A stretch of 64,000 nucleotides of DNA from Dryocosmus kuriphilus (GCA_038277395.1 CM076193.1:81162627-81226626); one strand, 5' to 3'. Positions 10,432 through 23,229 are shown, counted from the first letter of the stretch. The notes: generated from the sequence alone by a model not told the origin. Numbers and translations are program-made.

Positions 10432-11545
10432 ATATGTTTTTGGGGTTATTGAATCATAAAATTATGGTGTGAAATTTTCAGAACTCAAAATGGTGGATCC
10501 AATATGGTGGACCAAGATTCAAAATTTTTTTCTAATTTTGTAAAATTTGCTCAGTGTATCAAGGTAAGCACAGTGTTGCCAGAAAGCAGAGTGGCAGACA
10601 GAAACACTCTCAACTGAGCTTCTTAGATTGCATTTTTGGATCCAGGGCGCCTATCCAAATAGCGGATAGAGGAATGCTTGTTGGAAACAGAAGGCAGGAT
10701 CGAAATAAAAAACGTCCCGCGGACCAAATATACGGTTGGTGAAGGTCCTAGCGCACTGGGAGTGCTCCGAACCATGTCCGGTTTTTCCGCCGGCTTGGTG
10801 TAGGGGCCGTTGTGAGCTTGCTTTGCCGGGGTATAAGTTGCGACCGGGCATCTGGAGCCAGCCCCTTCGGGCCTTGATCGGGCAGTGTGCTGTCGCTGCA
10901 GGGATCAGATCCTGTTGTGCTGTGAACGGGTCCGGTCCGTCATAATATTCCGGGACAGGATAAGCGAAGGTTGGGCCCTGGAGCACTGGGGTAGGATTTC
11001 GATTCGAGGGTATACACGTTCCCGAATATTTCGACCCACTCGTCCACGCACTATACGCTGGCTTTAGAGTACATAATAGAAATTTTACTAACGCATCGTG
11101 CGTGCAGGGACGCGTTGAAATATCCGGGAATAGATATACCCTCGGATCGAAATCCTACCACAGCTCACTGGGGCCCATCCTTCGCTTATTCGGTCCCGCA
11201 ATACACGGGCGGACCGGATTCGCCCGGAGAACTGCAGGTTTCGATCCCTACAGTCACCACGCACTCCTTGATCAAGGCCCGAAGAGGCACTTCCCGTGGG
11301 CTGCGACAGTCTCCAATCGTACGTTTGGTCCACGGGACCCATTTTATTTCCGCCCTGCCTTCTCTTTCCAGCGAGCATTCCTCCAATCATTTTAAAAATT
11401 TGGAATTTGTGTCCGCCATATTGGATCCGCCATTTTAAATTTAAAAAATCTGACATCATATTTTTATTCAGCAACCTCAAAAACATCTAAATCACTACTT
11501 TAAAAAAAAACTTTAAAATCGAATTTGGCGAATTTTGGCGAAAAT
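10432..11545. mobile_element. 1.1 kb palindromic foldback element (family 2)
   Basis: The left half (10432-11060) and right half (11095-11500) are reverse complements: ATAGAGGAATGCTTGTTGGA at 10667 pairs near 11380, GGCCTTGATCGGGCAG at 10870 pairs near 11275, GGATTTCGATTCGAGGGTAT at 10992 pairs near 11145. Centre near 11075. Both ends carry the TGTTTTTGGGGTT / AACCTCAAAAACAT terminal motif. The GC-rich interior gives overlapping open frames on both strands (e.g. 10651-10986, 11088-11486), which are palindrome artefacts, not genes. Confidence 0.75.
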
Positions 11546-12330
11546 TTCATATCAGTTTTCGCTGTGGTTGGGGATTCACCTGCTAAATTATCTTAAAATG
11601 TAATAACTGGGTCAAATTTCAAACTGATTCTAATGAAAAAGCTCATTAGACGCAGACTTAAACGCACTTTTAATATATTAGTAGTCATAAATGATTGAAT
11701 TGCAAATAATATTGCTAAATAGTTGTTAAAGATGAAACACTCCGAAAAAAATGAAAAGCTTTGAAATATTTTCGATTATAGCTTCATGATTTTTCACTGT
11801 GACAGAATGAAAAACAGATAGTTAAAAGAGTGTGAATCTCTATTCTTAGACGAAAAAACATTTTTAATCGAGTAAAAATGGCGGAGTTATGAATTATTAT
11901 ATACGTGGGGTTTTTTTATTATAAAATAAGATTTAGAGGTGTATGAGAAATTTTGTTTATGATACTTTTTTTAGTTCCACTAGACCTGCAAAGGCTACTA
12001 TGTCTCGTGAAAAGTATATTGATTTTTTTTTCTGTGTTACTTCTTCTGAAAAGACTTAATCGGTGTGACTTGTTACGGACTCTGCACTGCGACGATTTTG
12101 ACAATTTTTGGGTATCCCTGAATAGTGAATTATGGATGGGAAAAAAATGATAGATAGAAACGTCTTAAAGCCTTATTAGCCGCGAGGCTTAGTTTTTAGA
12201 TATACGTGCATTAGGTTAGGTAGTTTAGGTAGGGTCCGAATCCCCAGCAATTAATACTTTTTGAAACCTTTAAGTGTTCGAATACTTTTTAAAGTGATCA
12301 TGTGTGTAAATATGTAAGAAACAAAACTAA

Positions 12331-12337
<7 letters not shown>
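11546..12337. other. AT-rich DNA without gene
   Basis: No supportable gene. Two overlapping ~60-codon frames on opposite strands (11919-12150) lack any motif. Confidence 0.5.
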
Positions 12338-12362
<25 letters not shown>

Positions 12363-12485
12363 GATAATAATAGTATATAATATATATATGTATAATAATA
12401 ATTATATATATACACATATATGTATAATCATATTATATAATATATATTATAATATATTGTATATATATAATATATAATAATAGTA
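12338..12485. repeat. TAA and TA microsatellites
   Basis: A (TAA)n tract of about nine units (12330-12362) is followed by interrupted TA/ATA repeats up to the start of the LINE frame. Dong, an R4-clade LINE, is known to insert in TAA repeats, and the adjoining element is of that general type. Confidence 0.85.
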
Positions 12486-12491
12486 AATATC

Positions 12492-15400
12492 ATGGAAACC
12501 ATGAACAAGGATATGGTCAGATGTCACTTTAAGGCTTTCTTCGGAGGGGCGTTTGTGCCGGACGAACAATATCGTCTCTTCATGGGCCTTCATCCGGAAT
12601 TGGCTTCGAGGGTGACCCCGAAACACCTAGCTGACCCATTCCGCTCAATTGAGCGACGTAAGCTCCTTTCCGCGATCAAAATTGAAAATATCAAGAGGCA
12701 AGTGCAACAACAACTAGCAATCCCCGAAATGAACCCCACAGAGGCAGTCGAGAAGGAGATTCTGCCTGAGGTACGAGACACTACAAGCGATCGGGCGCTG
12801 GGCCCGAGGGATGTTGAACGGAAATTGTCACATAGTCGGCAGTCATAAGATCTCCATCCGCCGGACTCCACTGAAGAGGTCAATGAAGAGGGTTTGAGTT
12901 ACCTGGGGTACTTCATTGATGCCACCATAGAGCTTGAGACTACAAACTCTTGCATATTGCGCTGTGATAGCGTGTGCCAGGACCATGAGCATCAAAATCA
13001 AGCCCCGGAGAAAGAACATCTACTTCTCCAGAAGTAAGTCAGACCTTCCGTGGAAATTTAGGCATTAAAGCGAGGTCAGTAAAATAAGAGCCAAGCTTGG
13101 TCGGTTGTACCAGTTTCGAAAGGGCAATCGATCACAGGAGCTGACTTACCACGTAGAGGAAATCCTTCGTCCACTTAATATCAGTTTAAGGATATATAAG
13201 GACTTAGACGAATTTATTTACTACCGTATTCAGAAGCTCATGGTCTTGTGAGCGCATCTGCGATGCTTCAAGAGATCTGCCGCGAGAAGTAATGACAACA
13301 AGATCTTCCCACAAAATGAAAAGAAGTTTTGCCGTAAAATTTCTAATGGGGAAATCAATAATACCAGTGAAACACCAAGTACTGAAGAGGTGGCTAGATA
13401 TTCGTCAGGTATCTGAGGTAATCATGTGTCGATTAACTTGGACACGCCGTGACTTGACCTCGAAAAGTAGAGAGTTTCAGAACTGCCTGCGATTGACAAT
13501 CTATCTGTCACAGCTTCTGCGGTAACTCGTATCCTAAAGAGGGCTAAGAACTGGAAGACGCCTTGTCCGGACGGGCTGCATAGTTTCTGGTACAAGTATC
13601 TGTTGATTCTGCACCCCGCCCTTACGGGTGCCCGCCAGGCTATCTTAAGGAATCCGGAACTTATGCCCTCCTTCATGTCAGAGAGAGTCACGTATATGAA
13701 ACCTAAAAAAACCGGGTCCTAATAGTCCCAGCGACTATCGACCAATTGCCCGTCCTTTCACATCCTACAAATGTCCACGGCCATTATATCCGAAGGCATC
13801 TATAAACACTGTGCGAGAACAACTTCCTCATAGAAGAACAAAAGGTTTGATGTCGAGGCTCCCGTGGTTGCAAGGACTTCTCACAATTGACATTGCGCTC
13901 GTGCTGCATGCGAAGCACCACCAACGTCCACGTGTAACTCAACTTTAGGATTACGCAATGAGCACATGGTGCACAAAGATTAGGTGTTTTAGTCATGGAG
14001 CAGCGAGGGACACTCAGTCCTTGTCAATTCAGTTCATAATGTTTCTGTTTAGCCCTGAACCCTTTAAGTAGGACCCTCAACAACACATCATACGGGTTTA
14101 ACATTATGGCGGGAGCTGCTAAATCTCAGCTCACTCACCTCCTTTACATGGATGAAATAAATGTTTATGCTGGCTCAAAGTCCAAACTGCAAAGTTCTCT
14201 CAACATCTTACTGCAGTTTTCAAATGACATCAGGATGAGTCTGGGTTTGGATAAATGCAGGAAACTTCATTTACCCGTGGAGGCATGGACACCTCACTAG
14301 AAGCGGACGATCAGGATCTGATACAGACGATGATTGTTGGGGAGTCGTATAGGTACCTCGGTTTATTATAGACAAGGAAATCACACCAATATGCAACAGA
14401 AGAGGCACTTAAGGCTTCCATTTCGAGACGTCTGAATTCGATCATGTCTACCGGTCTCCGTGCTAAAAACATCACCAAAGTAACATTAACATTAACATTA
14501 ACACCTTTGTTATTTCTCTCTTAACATACTCCTTTGGGTTAATATTATGGTCTAAAATGGATCTTGAGGCTCTAAACAGAATCATCCGCGTGAAAATGTA
14601 TGAATATCGGATGCATCATGAGAGGTCGGCTGTGGAGAGAATGGCCCTGCTACGCAAACTTGGGGGCAGAGGTTTTGGATGTTCAACAGCTTTGTGACTC
14701 ACAGGTTACACAGCTCGGTGGATACTTCCTAAACAGGATGAATATCGCGCTGTAAGATTACATCTGTAGAGTAGACCTATACACTCCTCTGAACATTGCA
14801 GCTGCTGATTACCAAAAACATCGGATACCTGACTGATGAACATCTTAATGCTCAATGGCGAAGTAAGCAGCTGCATGGAAAGCACCCTCAAACACTAGAT
14901 CTTCCATGCGTGGATACCGATGCTTCAAATATTTGGCTAAAGCGGGGAGAATTGTTCCCGGGAACTAAGGAGTTCGATATTGCTATTCAGGATGGAGTAA
15001 TGAATACGAGGAAATACCGAGAGTACGTCCTCAATATTCAGGCGGTTATTGATAAGTGCCGCATCTGTGGAAATCCAAATGAGACGATGGAGCACATGCT
15101 TGATGGCTGTAGGATGTTTGCTTCGAAAGAATATACCCGTAGACACAATCATGCTGCCTTGATTATCCACCAAAATATTGTCATAAATCATGGCTTGCTA
15201 GAGGAGTGTAAGCCTCACGACAAATACTGGACAGGACTATCCTAGTGGACCACCTAGTCAAGCATAATCGACCGGACGTCCTCTGGTGGAACAAATGCGA
15301 TGACCATGTCAGAATTATTGACACGAGCGTTCCCTTAAACAACAATATTCAACTTCAATATACTGAGAAGATCCATGAATATGCGGAGTTGAAGCAGGAG

Positions 15401-15603
15401 ATCATGGTCGTGAGTAGGGTGAAGAAGGTCACCCATCACCCGGTCGTAGTCTCCTCCACAGGGAACGTTCACGTGAGATGCTTCCATCACTTGGAAGACT
15501 GGGGAGCTGGAAAATTTTTATATCTTATACAGAAGGTGATACTGCTGAACACCTACCGCATAGTCCGGAGTTTTCTGGGTGTTAACAATTATAGCGGCTA
15601 ATC
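12492..15603 (+). pseudogene. R4/Dong-like LINE (RT plus restriction-like endonuclease)
   Basis: A decayed single-ORF non-LTR retrotransposon. 12492-12848 is an open N-terminal region (METMNKDMVRCH). 13090-13420 encodes, across frames, a YHVEEILRPLNISLR-like block. 13540-13725 starts the reverse transcriptase (KNWKTPCPDGLHSFWYKY). 14106-14300 has the active-site strand, THLLYMDEINVYA, where the second catalytic Asp has become Glu, then SLGLDKC. 14796-15245 ends with a C-x2-C...H-x4-C knuckle (CRICGNPNETMEHMLDGC) followed by RRHNHAALIIH. 15245-15601, after a frameshift, carries NRPDVLWW and IIDTSVP, the PD...D signature of the restriction-like endonuclease. Stops and frameshifts throughout. 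R2/R4 group is firm; R4/Dong is inferred from the endonuclease plus the TAA flank. Confidence 0.8.
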
Positions 15604-15842
15604 GTCTTCTGTAATCAAGGCTATCCCACGTACACGGGGGAGGGTTAGCAACGCCACTTTAAGCATTTTTATTCTTTGACAATTAATTTTACTTCATTTT
15701 AGCTTTTTGTTCTGTTTTATTAATTCAAGTTTCCCGTAATTCCTTATTGTTGTTGTTATTGTTATTATTATTAATGTTTTCGCTATCGTGTCGTGTATGT
15801 CCGTGTACGGTTGTGAAGTTGTATGTGTCGTCCACCGCTCGA
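15604..15842. other. LINE 3' flank with TTG/TTA microsatellite
   Basis: Non-coding. A (TTG)n/(TTA)n tract at ~15747-15773 may be part of the LINE 3' tail or old target sequence. Confidence 0.4.
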
Positions 15843-16979
15843 AATATTATGTACCCAAAATATGGATACCCCTAAATAACTTTCCAGGATCGCATTTTCC
15901 AAGAAAATGTTTCCAAAAAAAGTTATTGGGTTTGGTCCAGGGAATCTATTGGTGTCCTTGAATTTTACTTCAAGGTCATTTTTGAATGTTATTTCAAGAT
16001 CAACTTATTTTAAAAGAAACGGAAACCCCTATTTCTTATCCTGGAAGCGGAAAGAACGGAAAATTTTACGTTTAGATATGCGTGAATATTTGACCTTACA
16101 TTAAGGTGACCCCTAGGGGTCATATTTAAGTTTAAAAAAAGACCTCGAAGCATGTCGCATTATGAAAAGCCTCGCAGACGAAAGTTGTAGGGCTCGGTCG
16201 AAGGAATCAATTATTGCCCTTGACTTTAACCCCAAGGATATTTTTTAATGTCACTTCAAGGTCAACTTTTCATTTTGATTAAAAGTTTGCTGTTTCTTTT
16301 GTTGATAGAAAAACCGACTGTCGAATAATGTATTTGACTGTGGGTCAAACTGAACCTCATTTTTTTCTCACTTTTTCAATTTTATTATTAAAAATAATCA
16401 TCGGACAAAGAAACTGAAAATACAAAAAAGTTTCGTCTTTTAATTTTCAATACTGTAAGATTTTGAAAAATTAAATTTTTTTAATTTTAAATTTTTCATA
16501 TCAGAAGACGTTCGGAGAATACTTTTACGCGTTTTCGAGCGTTCGCCTTTTTATTGCATGCGACCCCTCAATTTATCCCTTTTTTCATCGACAAAAAAAA
16601 CAGCAAACTTTTAATCAAAATGAAAAGTTTACCTTGAAGTGACCTTCAAAAATGACATTGGGTTCAACGACAAGGGCACTAATCGTTTCCTTCGACCGAA
16701 CCCTACAACTTTCGTCTGTGAGGCTTTTCATAATGCGACCTGCTTCGAGATTTGTTGTTAAACTTAAATATGACCTTTATATGACCCCTAAGGGTCACTT
16801 TTGTCCAAGTTCGAATACATATCGAATAAATATTTGGGGTAAAAGTCAAGGACACCAATCGATTCCTTGGATAAAGCCCAACAACTTTTGTTGGAAACAT
16901 TTTCTTGGAAAATGCGATCCTGGAATGTTATTTAGGGGTATTCACATTTTTGGAACACCCTGTATAATATGCATGTATA
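15843..16979. mobile_element. 1.1 kb foldback element (family 3)
   Basis: Arms pair along their length: GGATACCCCTAAATAACTTT at 15863 with its complement at ~16925, CCAAGAAAATGTTTCC at 15899 with 16890-16910, AGCCTCGCAGACGAAAGTTG at 16168 with 16703-16728, and AAAAGTTTGCTGTTTCTTTT at 16282 with 16590-16612. The centre is near 16440. The right end finishes CACCCTGTATA, like the right end of the mariner-like element (CACCCTGTATA at ~10423). No transposase. The 154-codon frame at 16652-17116 is a palindrome artefact. Confidence 0.75.
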
Positions 16980-18369
16980 GAATTGTTTGTCGCAGATGCC
17001 AGTTTCGTAACTCTGGACGAATGCTCTGGTTTCCATTCCCAGGACCGCCTTTGACATGCACATGCATGTGTGTGCATGCGTTCAGTGTTTACCGTGTTTA
17101 CAAAATTGACAGGTGAACTAAATACTACAAATATATAGTCCTGAAATTATGTGTATGACTTGCAGGAATTATTATATATATGGAATGTTTTAGATCCAGG
17201 GAATATACAAGACATTGGAGGTTTGTAAAGTTAAAATATATAAGGGATTTTAAGGTTATAAGTTAATAACCTATATCGCACTTTGAAGGGTTTATTTTTT
17301 ATTATTTAAGTCTTTATTTTTGAATTGATTTTTAATATTTTACAATCAGAATGATACTAATTGATATTTACTTTTAATTCATTATAAATTAATCAACACT
17401 ACATTAATATTGGGAGCAGTCGGAACGTAAATTCATAGGTTACTTCTTTGCATAAATTACTAAGTGTATATTAAATTAAATATTAATTATTATTTTAAAT
17501 GAAATATTTATCATGTTTCCGAGGAATAGAAAACGTTTCTGAAAGTATGAAAAGTTATTAACCTATAATCACAAGCTTACTTATAAAAACTTTACAAAAC
17601 CTTTAATGACTTTCAATACTTATCTCGTCAGATTCCGCTCGAAATTCATCGAATGTATAATGCATAATTCAATTAATATGAACCGTTCATTTGGTTAAAT
17701 GAAGCATAATATTTAAATCATAGTATAAATGGAAGGTGATAAACGAGTAACTTCAAGTAAAATATTTTTTTGTGTGTACTTTTTATTCATGCTATTATAA
17801 GTTTACGAATGCAAATTTTGTTTGCATTATATACAAATATTAACAATTTCATTGAATACAGGTTTATATTTTGTATCAATAATTATAGATTTATATTGTA
17901 TGAATAATTGTAATATGATGCAGATTGTTTCTTGGCTTTGGCAGTGTGGAGAATTTTAAAATAAGCTGGAAATGTAAACAATATTGTCTGTCTTAATTAT
18001 ATAATAAGTCTAATGTCTAATGCTAACCTGCACGGCAGAAATATCCACGGCTTATTACATAAGAAAAAAAGTTATTTGACAAAAATATGTTGTGACTTAC
18101 TAATTACAATACAGCATTCTTTCTTATGTTTTTTGCTGAAAAAATAAAAGCTATTAGTATTAAAATAACTTATCTCTAAGTTTTTTTTGTTTTTATTTTT
18201 CGTTTTTTCTACTCATTCATGCATTTATACTATACTATTTCAATTATTTAGGCATCTGACAGTATGAACGTTTCAGATGTTACGTAAGGAAAAATGTAAT
18301 TAATGAAATAAATTTTTGTAAATTAAATATTTTGAAGGAAATTATGGAATATGTAGACCAACAGTTTAG
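16980..18369. other. AT-rich DNA without gene
   Basis: A short GC-richer stretch (16985-17110, with nested CACATGCATGTGTGTGC) is followed by strongly AT-rich sequence. No open frame of note. Confidence 0.5.
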
Positions 18370-18997
18370 TAGGCCGAAAAAATACCTTTTTTAATAGCGG
18401 ATTCTAATAGTAGGTAAAAGTTGTATTTGACCAACAGTATTAAGCCTACCTTTGAGTTTGATCGGATAATATATTGTATTCTATGTGTGGATTTGAAAAT
18501 TCAAGTAATATCAATTTAAAAAAATTCCTGTTGGGTAAAAAAATTTGTTGATATTTTTAGCTACAATTTTTTAAAGTGAATAATAATATAAGAAATTTAA
18601 AGAAATGTATGTTCGGGTTAGCACTTTTTGAAAATGTGAAAAAAAATTTTCTTGCATTGTGTTGAGTGCACATTTTTTTAAAATGTAAACATGTCGTGCT
18701 TCACATTTCTTTAGCTTTGATTGAAAAAATATGCCACTCGTCCGTTACCATGAAAAAAAAGTTTCCCTGGTTTCAAAATTGTGAATGTAGTCTCTTGTAG
18801 CATGTTTCTTTAAAAAAAACTGAAGAATTTTTTAGCTAGATATGTTTTAATTTTTTTTTTACTTTACAGTCAACACAATATATCTTGAAATACCTTGAAT
18901 TATGAGGCCTTGCTACTGTTGGGCAAATACAACTTTTACCCAATATTAGGATGAATTAATTTACTACTCGAAAAAAGTGTATTTCCTACCCACTCTA
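18370..18997. mobile_element. Short foldback element (family 4)
   Basis: GGTAAAAGTTGTATTTGACC at 18413 is mirrored by GGGCAAATACAACTTTTACC near 18919. TTGGTCTAC-type and CCTACC-type outer blocks are inverted too. The arms are diverged and the interior is AT-rich and non-coding. Confidence 0.5.
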
Positions 18998-21125
18998 ATC
19001 AATAGCATTTAGGTTCTTGAAACCGTAAACCAAAATAAGGCACCACATTTCTCCTTATGTCTTTGGCTGGAAAATAAAATATAGCCGTCTGAGCTATTTG
19101 TCTTGGTGTTTGTTACTTGAAATTATGAATCCAAACAGAAAACACACTATGTACATGGAAAAAAACATGTTTTCTTTCTCAAAAAATTAAAACTTATTTT
19201 GCAGGTTTATTTTAAGGTGATTCAGAAATTCTAACGCCTTCTCACTTTTTTCAGTATATATGTATATTTTTAATATATTTTAAAATTGTATTTTAATTTT
19301 AAAATTTTGAATTATTTAAAATTGAAACCAAATTTTTAAAAATATTTCGATTTAACATTATTTAAGCTTGAAATTTAAAATTGCTTAGCAAGGCACACAC
19401 AGGAAAAAGAAATTTTCTCATGAAACTAAAATTTTTTTTATTCAAAAGTATAAACAATAAAAGTAGAAAGAAAAGTTTTACTTTGATCGGGAAAATGTCT
19501 TTTTTCTGCAAGGTGCAGTATATACCTTGAAAAGCAGTTTGCACTGTTTTTGAAATTTTTCGATCCAATAGGTGCTGAGATGTCTACCTGTCAATATGTC
19601 ATGTTTTTTTGTGCTAATTTTATTCTTTATAACGCTGTAATTTTAGAATGGTTAATTGTAGGAGAAAAGTGTAAAGAGAAAAAAATCTTTTCTTGGTTCA
19701 AACCTTCTGAGAAATATTTTACAGAATCTTTTTTTTCTCACAAATAATTAATTTTTAAAAAAACTTATTTAAGTAATTAACGATCAACTTTTCGAAAAAG
19801 TACCCTGGATTTTATGAATTCTTTGATATTTCTTGAAAAAGAATATATTTTATTCAAATAGCTTCTAAATATTTTTTCAAATTCTGACAAAAATCATCAA
19901 ATCATTTTGACACCAAAAAGAACAATTTGTCGGTGAACCATCTCAGAAATAAATATACATTTACGTATTGAATATACATTAATAGGAAAGGAAAAATATG
20001 TTTAGTTTCACTTCCTATGTTTTCGGGGGGGGGGGGGGGGGGGGGCTATATAATAAATATAAATATATATATAATATAATAAAAAAAGTCATTTTCTACG
20101 CAAAAATTAAATTCCCTCATCCAAAATACTTAATACTGTAAAATTGCAATATTGCAAATTTGGGTTTTTGATCTTAAAAAGAATTCAACTAGTTAATAAT
20201 TTTATACTCTTATTCCTTACAAAACAAACTTTCTACCCAAAAAAATAAAAACTGAATACTAGATAAATTAAATATTTTAAATTTGTAATTTTCATATTCG
20301 AAAAAATTATAAAAATTAGATAATAACATTATATACATATTCTATAGAATAAGCTCTTTCAAACTCAAAAAAATTAATTCTATATAAATTCAGTATCTCT
20401 AACACGTTCAACGTTTTCTTTTTCTGTGTGGCACGAAATATTAGTGACTTTTGGATCATCTCGTACATACATTTATTTACATTTTTGAAAAATTTTTTTC
20501 GTTTAATGATAAAGTAATGTTTTCTTTACTTACAAAACGAGCTTTCTGACTTAATATACTGAATACTTGAGAAATATACTATAATAAATTTTTGATTTTT
20601 ATATATAAATAAATATATAAATTGACCAATATAATATTATATTTTCTTTCTCTACAAAACTTCCTCTTTCATATAAAAAAACTAAATACTGCATGAAATA
20701 AATATTTATAAAAACTTCCCACGATAAATTTAATGTATTGTGTTAAAAAAAAGAATGAATTCTTTAAAATGCGAATTGGGCATATATAGGTACAAATAAA
20801 CATTAAGCAGATCGATTGATAACAATTCTCTTTTCAAATATTGATGTCCATGCAAACGTAAATATTTCTATGTTAATACGTTAATATTTTTTTCTTGACA
20901 CTTTATGAAAATTATTTCAAATAAATAGCAAGCTTTAATCGATTACTCATTTATAAAATATACTGCGGTATTTTGAAGAAATGAATAAACCATATTGCGT
21001 TTATTTTTATTTTGTCTGACCACAAACAATTTCACATATGTACATTCGAAAAGGCATATATAAATCACACTTTATAAAAAAATATAGGTCTTTAATACTT
21101 AGAATTTAGCAAAAATAATAACAAT
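18998..21125. other. AT-rich gene desert
   Basis: Over 2 kb of strongly AT-rich sequence. Small open frames (19362-19568, 19550-19747) lack known motifs. Contains one poly(G) tract. Confidence 0.55.
20025..20045 (+). repeat. Poly(G) tract, 21 G
   Basis: An uninterrupted run of 21 G in a strongly AT-rich region. It could form a quadruplex, or its length could be a sequencing or assembly artefact. Confidence 0.9.
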
Positions 21126-21139
21126 GTAAAAGAACTTAC

Positions 21140-21272
21140 CGGCATGATCGCACCACTCCTCAAATCTCGGGTCGCTTTTCTTTGGAAACCAGAAGAGGAT
21201 CAGGCCATCATCAGTTCTGATTTTCGTACGTCCCTTGTATGCGCAGCGATTCACTGATGACACTTTTGACAT
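21140..21272 (-). CDS. Possible first coding exon, THAP-like
   Basis: On the minus strand an ATG at 21272 opens a 44-codon segment that runs into a consensus splice donor (GCCG|GTAAGTT at 21139). The product includes SVNRCAYKGRTKI and LILFWFPKKSDPRFEEWCDH. The spacing of a Cys, a FPK and a W resembles the N-terminal half of a THAP zinc finger, a DNA-binding domain found in host proteins and in P-element-type transposases. Only one of the first Cys pair is present, since the position four residues earlier is Ser. A TATA box lies ~55 bp upstream. I found no downstream exon, so this may be a real gene with distant exons, or a relic. Codon use is GC-richer than the surroundings. Confidence 0.45.
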
Positions 21273-21322
21273 TTTTACTCACGCTTTGCACTTAAAAAAT
21301 GGCTATAATGACTTATTTTTGC

Positions 21323-21334
21323 CTTTTTATAACC
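21323..21334 (-). promoter_or_regulatory. TATA box upstream of THAP-like exon
   Basis: Minus-strand GGTTATAAAAAGG. A start site ~30 bp downstream would give a 5' leader of ~25 nt before the ATG at 21272, a plausible arrangement. The AT-rich context makes chance matches common. Confidence 0.4.
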
Positions 21335-21439
21335 ATTGCATGGTTACTGCACTATATATCTGCTGTCGTTGACAATGCAGAATAACGCGATTGTTTCGTT
21401 TTGCGAGAGCGGGTTATTCGTTTTTTCGCATTTTTTCGC

Positions 21440-23229
21440 CAATTAGGTATTTTCTCTTTATAAAGATGTAGGCTCAGCAGTAAATATTTCATATTTATAA
21501 ATTTAAAAAAATTTCAATATTAATAAGAATTTTGTAATAATAAGATTAAGATTTATAAGAATTCTGGGCAAAAAATAATAATTTCTAAGTAATTATAGCT
21601 CATCGACTTTGCTTTCAGACTCAAAATATCTTTGCTCAAACGCATTTTATTTTTTACATTACCAAGGAAAAAAGTTCTAAATATTTACAATTAGAAAACT
21701 AGAAAAAACCTACAATTACCTGCTTTCATCTATTTTCATTTTATAGAACAGGTATTGAAAAAATAAAAAACCCTATGACTTAGAAGTCGGTATGAAATGT
21801 GTTATGCCGCAAACTCCCGTAGTAGTTTCAATTTTTAACTTAACAATTAAATAATTATTAAATAATTTTTAAGTGAATTAACAATGTTTTATATATTATA
21901 CGTAAAAAGGTTTGACAATTATATTTACTTTTCATTCAAAAAAAAAAATGTTTTATTGAAACAAAATTTTATTTTTCGGGGCATATTCATGATAAACTAT
22001 AACATTAAGAAAATAACATCATAATGTAATACGAAATACTTATAACAAATTTCTAATTTTCAGCAAAATATCAATTTCAAATATTATATTTGAAACCGCG
22101 CTGATTGCTTATGGATAGCTTTGCGGGTGGAAGGGCTTGGCGGGGAACTGCTGCTTTTTGACTACAGCGACGTCTAACCCAACTAATCTCTTACCGCATC
22201 TATGAATATAATATCTTTGGTAGCGGTTACATTTTCCACCTGAGAGTAGTCACATTCCAGTTAAATTGGGCGGAACTGGCCCGTAGTTATGATTACTGCC
22301 GTCAGATGTCGCTTTCACCTAATTGACATCTGTTGTTACTAGAATGGACTATTCCAAGGTAGCAAATGTTACCCGCTACGCTTTTAACTAGAACTGTAAC
22401 ATGTGACTACTTTGAGTGGGAAATATGGTGTCACTGGTGACTGTCGGGGAGGTCACATGTGATAGATTTTCGGAATACGTTATCTCCATGTGACTGCTCA
22501 GACTGGTAACTGTGTTAGCTGGGATTCTTAACATCCCTTGAGACAAATTTACATCGGTCATTATTATCATCATCATTCCGTAGTGCATTAAGTTTAAGCA
22601 AAAATTACTGGGGCTACCTACTTTAATCATTGTCGATATTTTCTTATTTTCCTGAGTACAAGATGGAAAGGAATTCTTAACACTGTTTTTGATAATTATT
22701 TATTCATATTAACAAACAAAAAACATATTTGATGATTTTTTAAATTCAATTACTTTTTATGTCAATATCTGTTCGTTAATAATTTTTTACTACTGTTTCT
22801 TTAATTAGGCAAACAATAGTTACAAAATTGTATATCAACTAACGACTTTTGATCACTCCTATAGTAAAGAGAGCTGATAATTTGTTGAATTTTCTCAAGT
22901 TGGATGTTGAAATATGATTTTTGATAAATTATTGCCATTGTTCACTTACGTAGGCTTGTAATTATTGCAAAATTTAAGTTAATTAGCAATCCTTAAAAAC
23001 GCCAATTACAGAGTGTCGATGATTTTTTTAAATTTTACTAAGTTTAATGTTTAAATCTTAATGTCAATAATTTATTTTGTCCATAAAATCACATGGAGTT
23101 GGTCACTGAAAAGTCAAGTAGTGAAATTTGCAATGTTTGATGATGATTTTCGAAAAGGTTTTAAACGATTTATTCTAAAACTAAGAAAAGCCTTCAGAAT
23201 ATTTTTAAATGATTGATTCCATTAAAAAT
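21440..23229. other. No gene recognised
   Basis: AT-rich with a moderately GC stretch at 22100-22520, where TCACATG/CATGTGAC phrases recur (22250, 22400, 22450, 22490). An 80-codon minus frame (22388-22630) encodes a Ser/Thr-rich product from these phrases and is probably not a gene. Confidence 0.45.

Noticed and set aside
10651..11486. Overlapping 66-132 codon frames on both strands
   Set aside because: They lie in a GC-rich palindrome, so any frame on one strand is mirrored on the other. No domain or codon signal.
16652..17116. 154-codon plus frame
   Set aside because: Spans the right arm of a foldback element, and its complement frame (16703-16900) mirrors frames in the left arm.
22388..22630. 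80-codon minus frame with Ser/Thr-rich product
   Set aside because: Composed of recurring TCACATG-type phrases, no homology recognised, no promoter or splice context.
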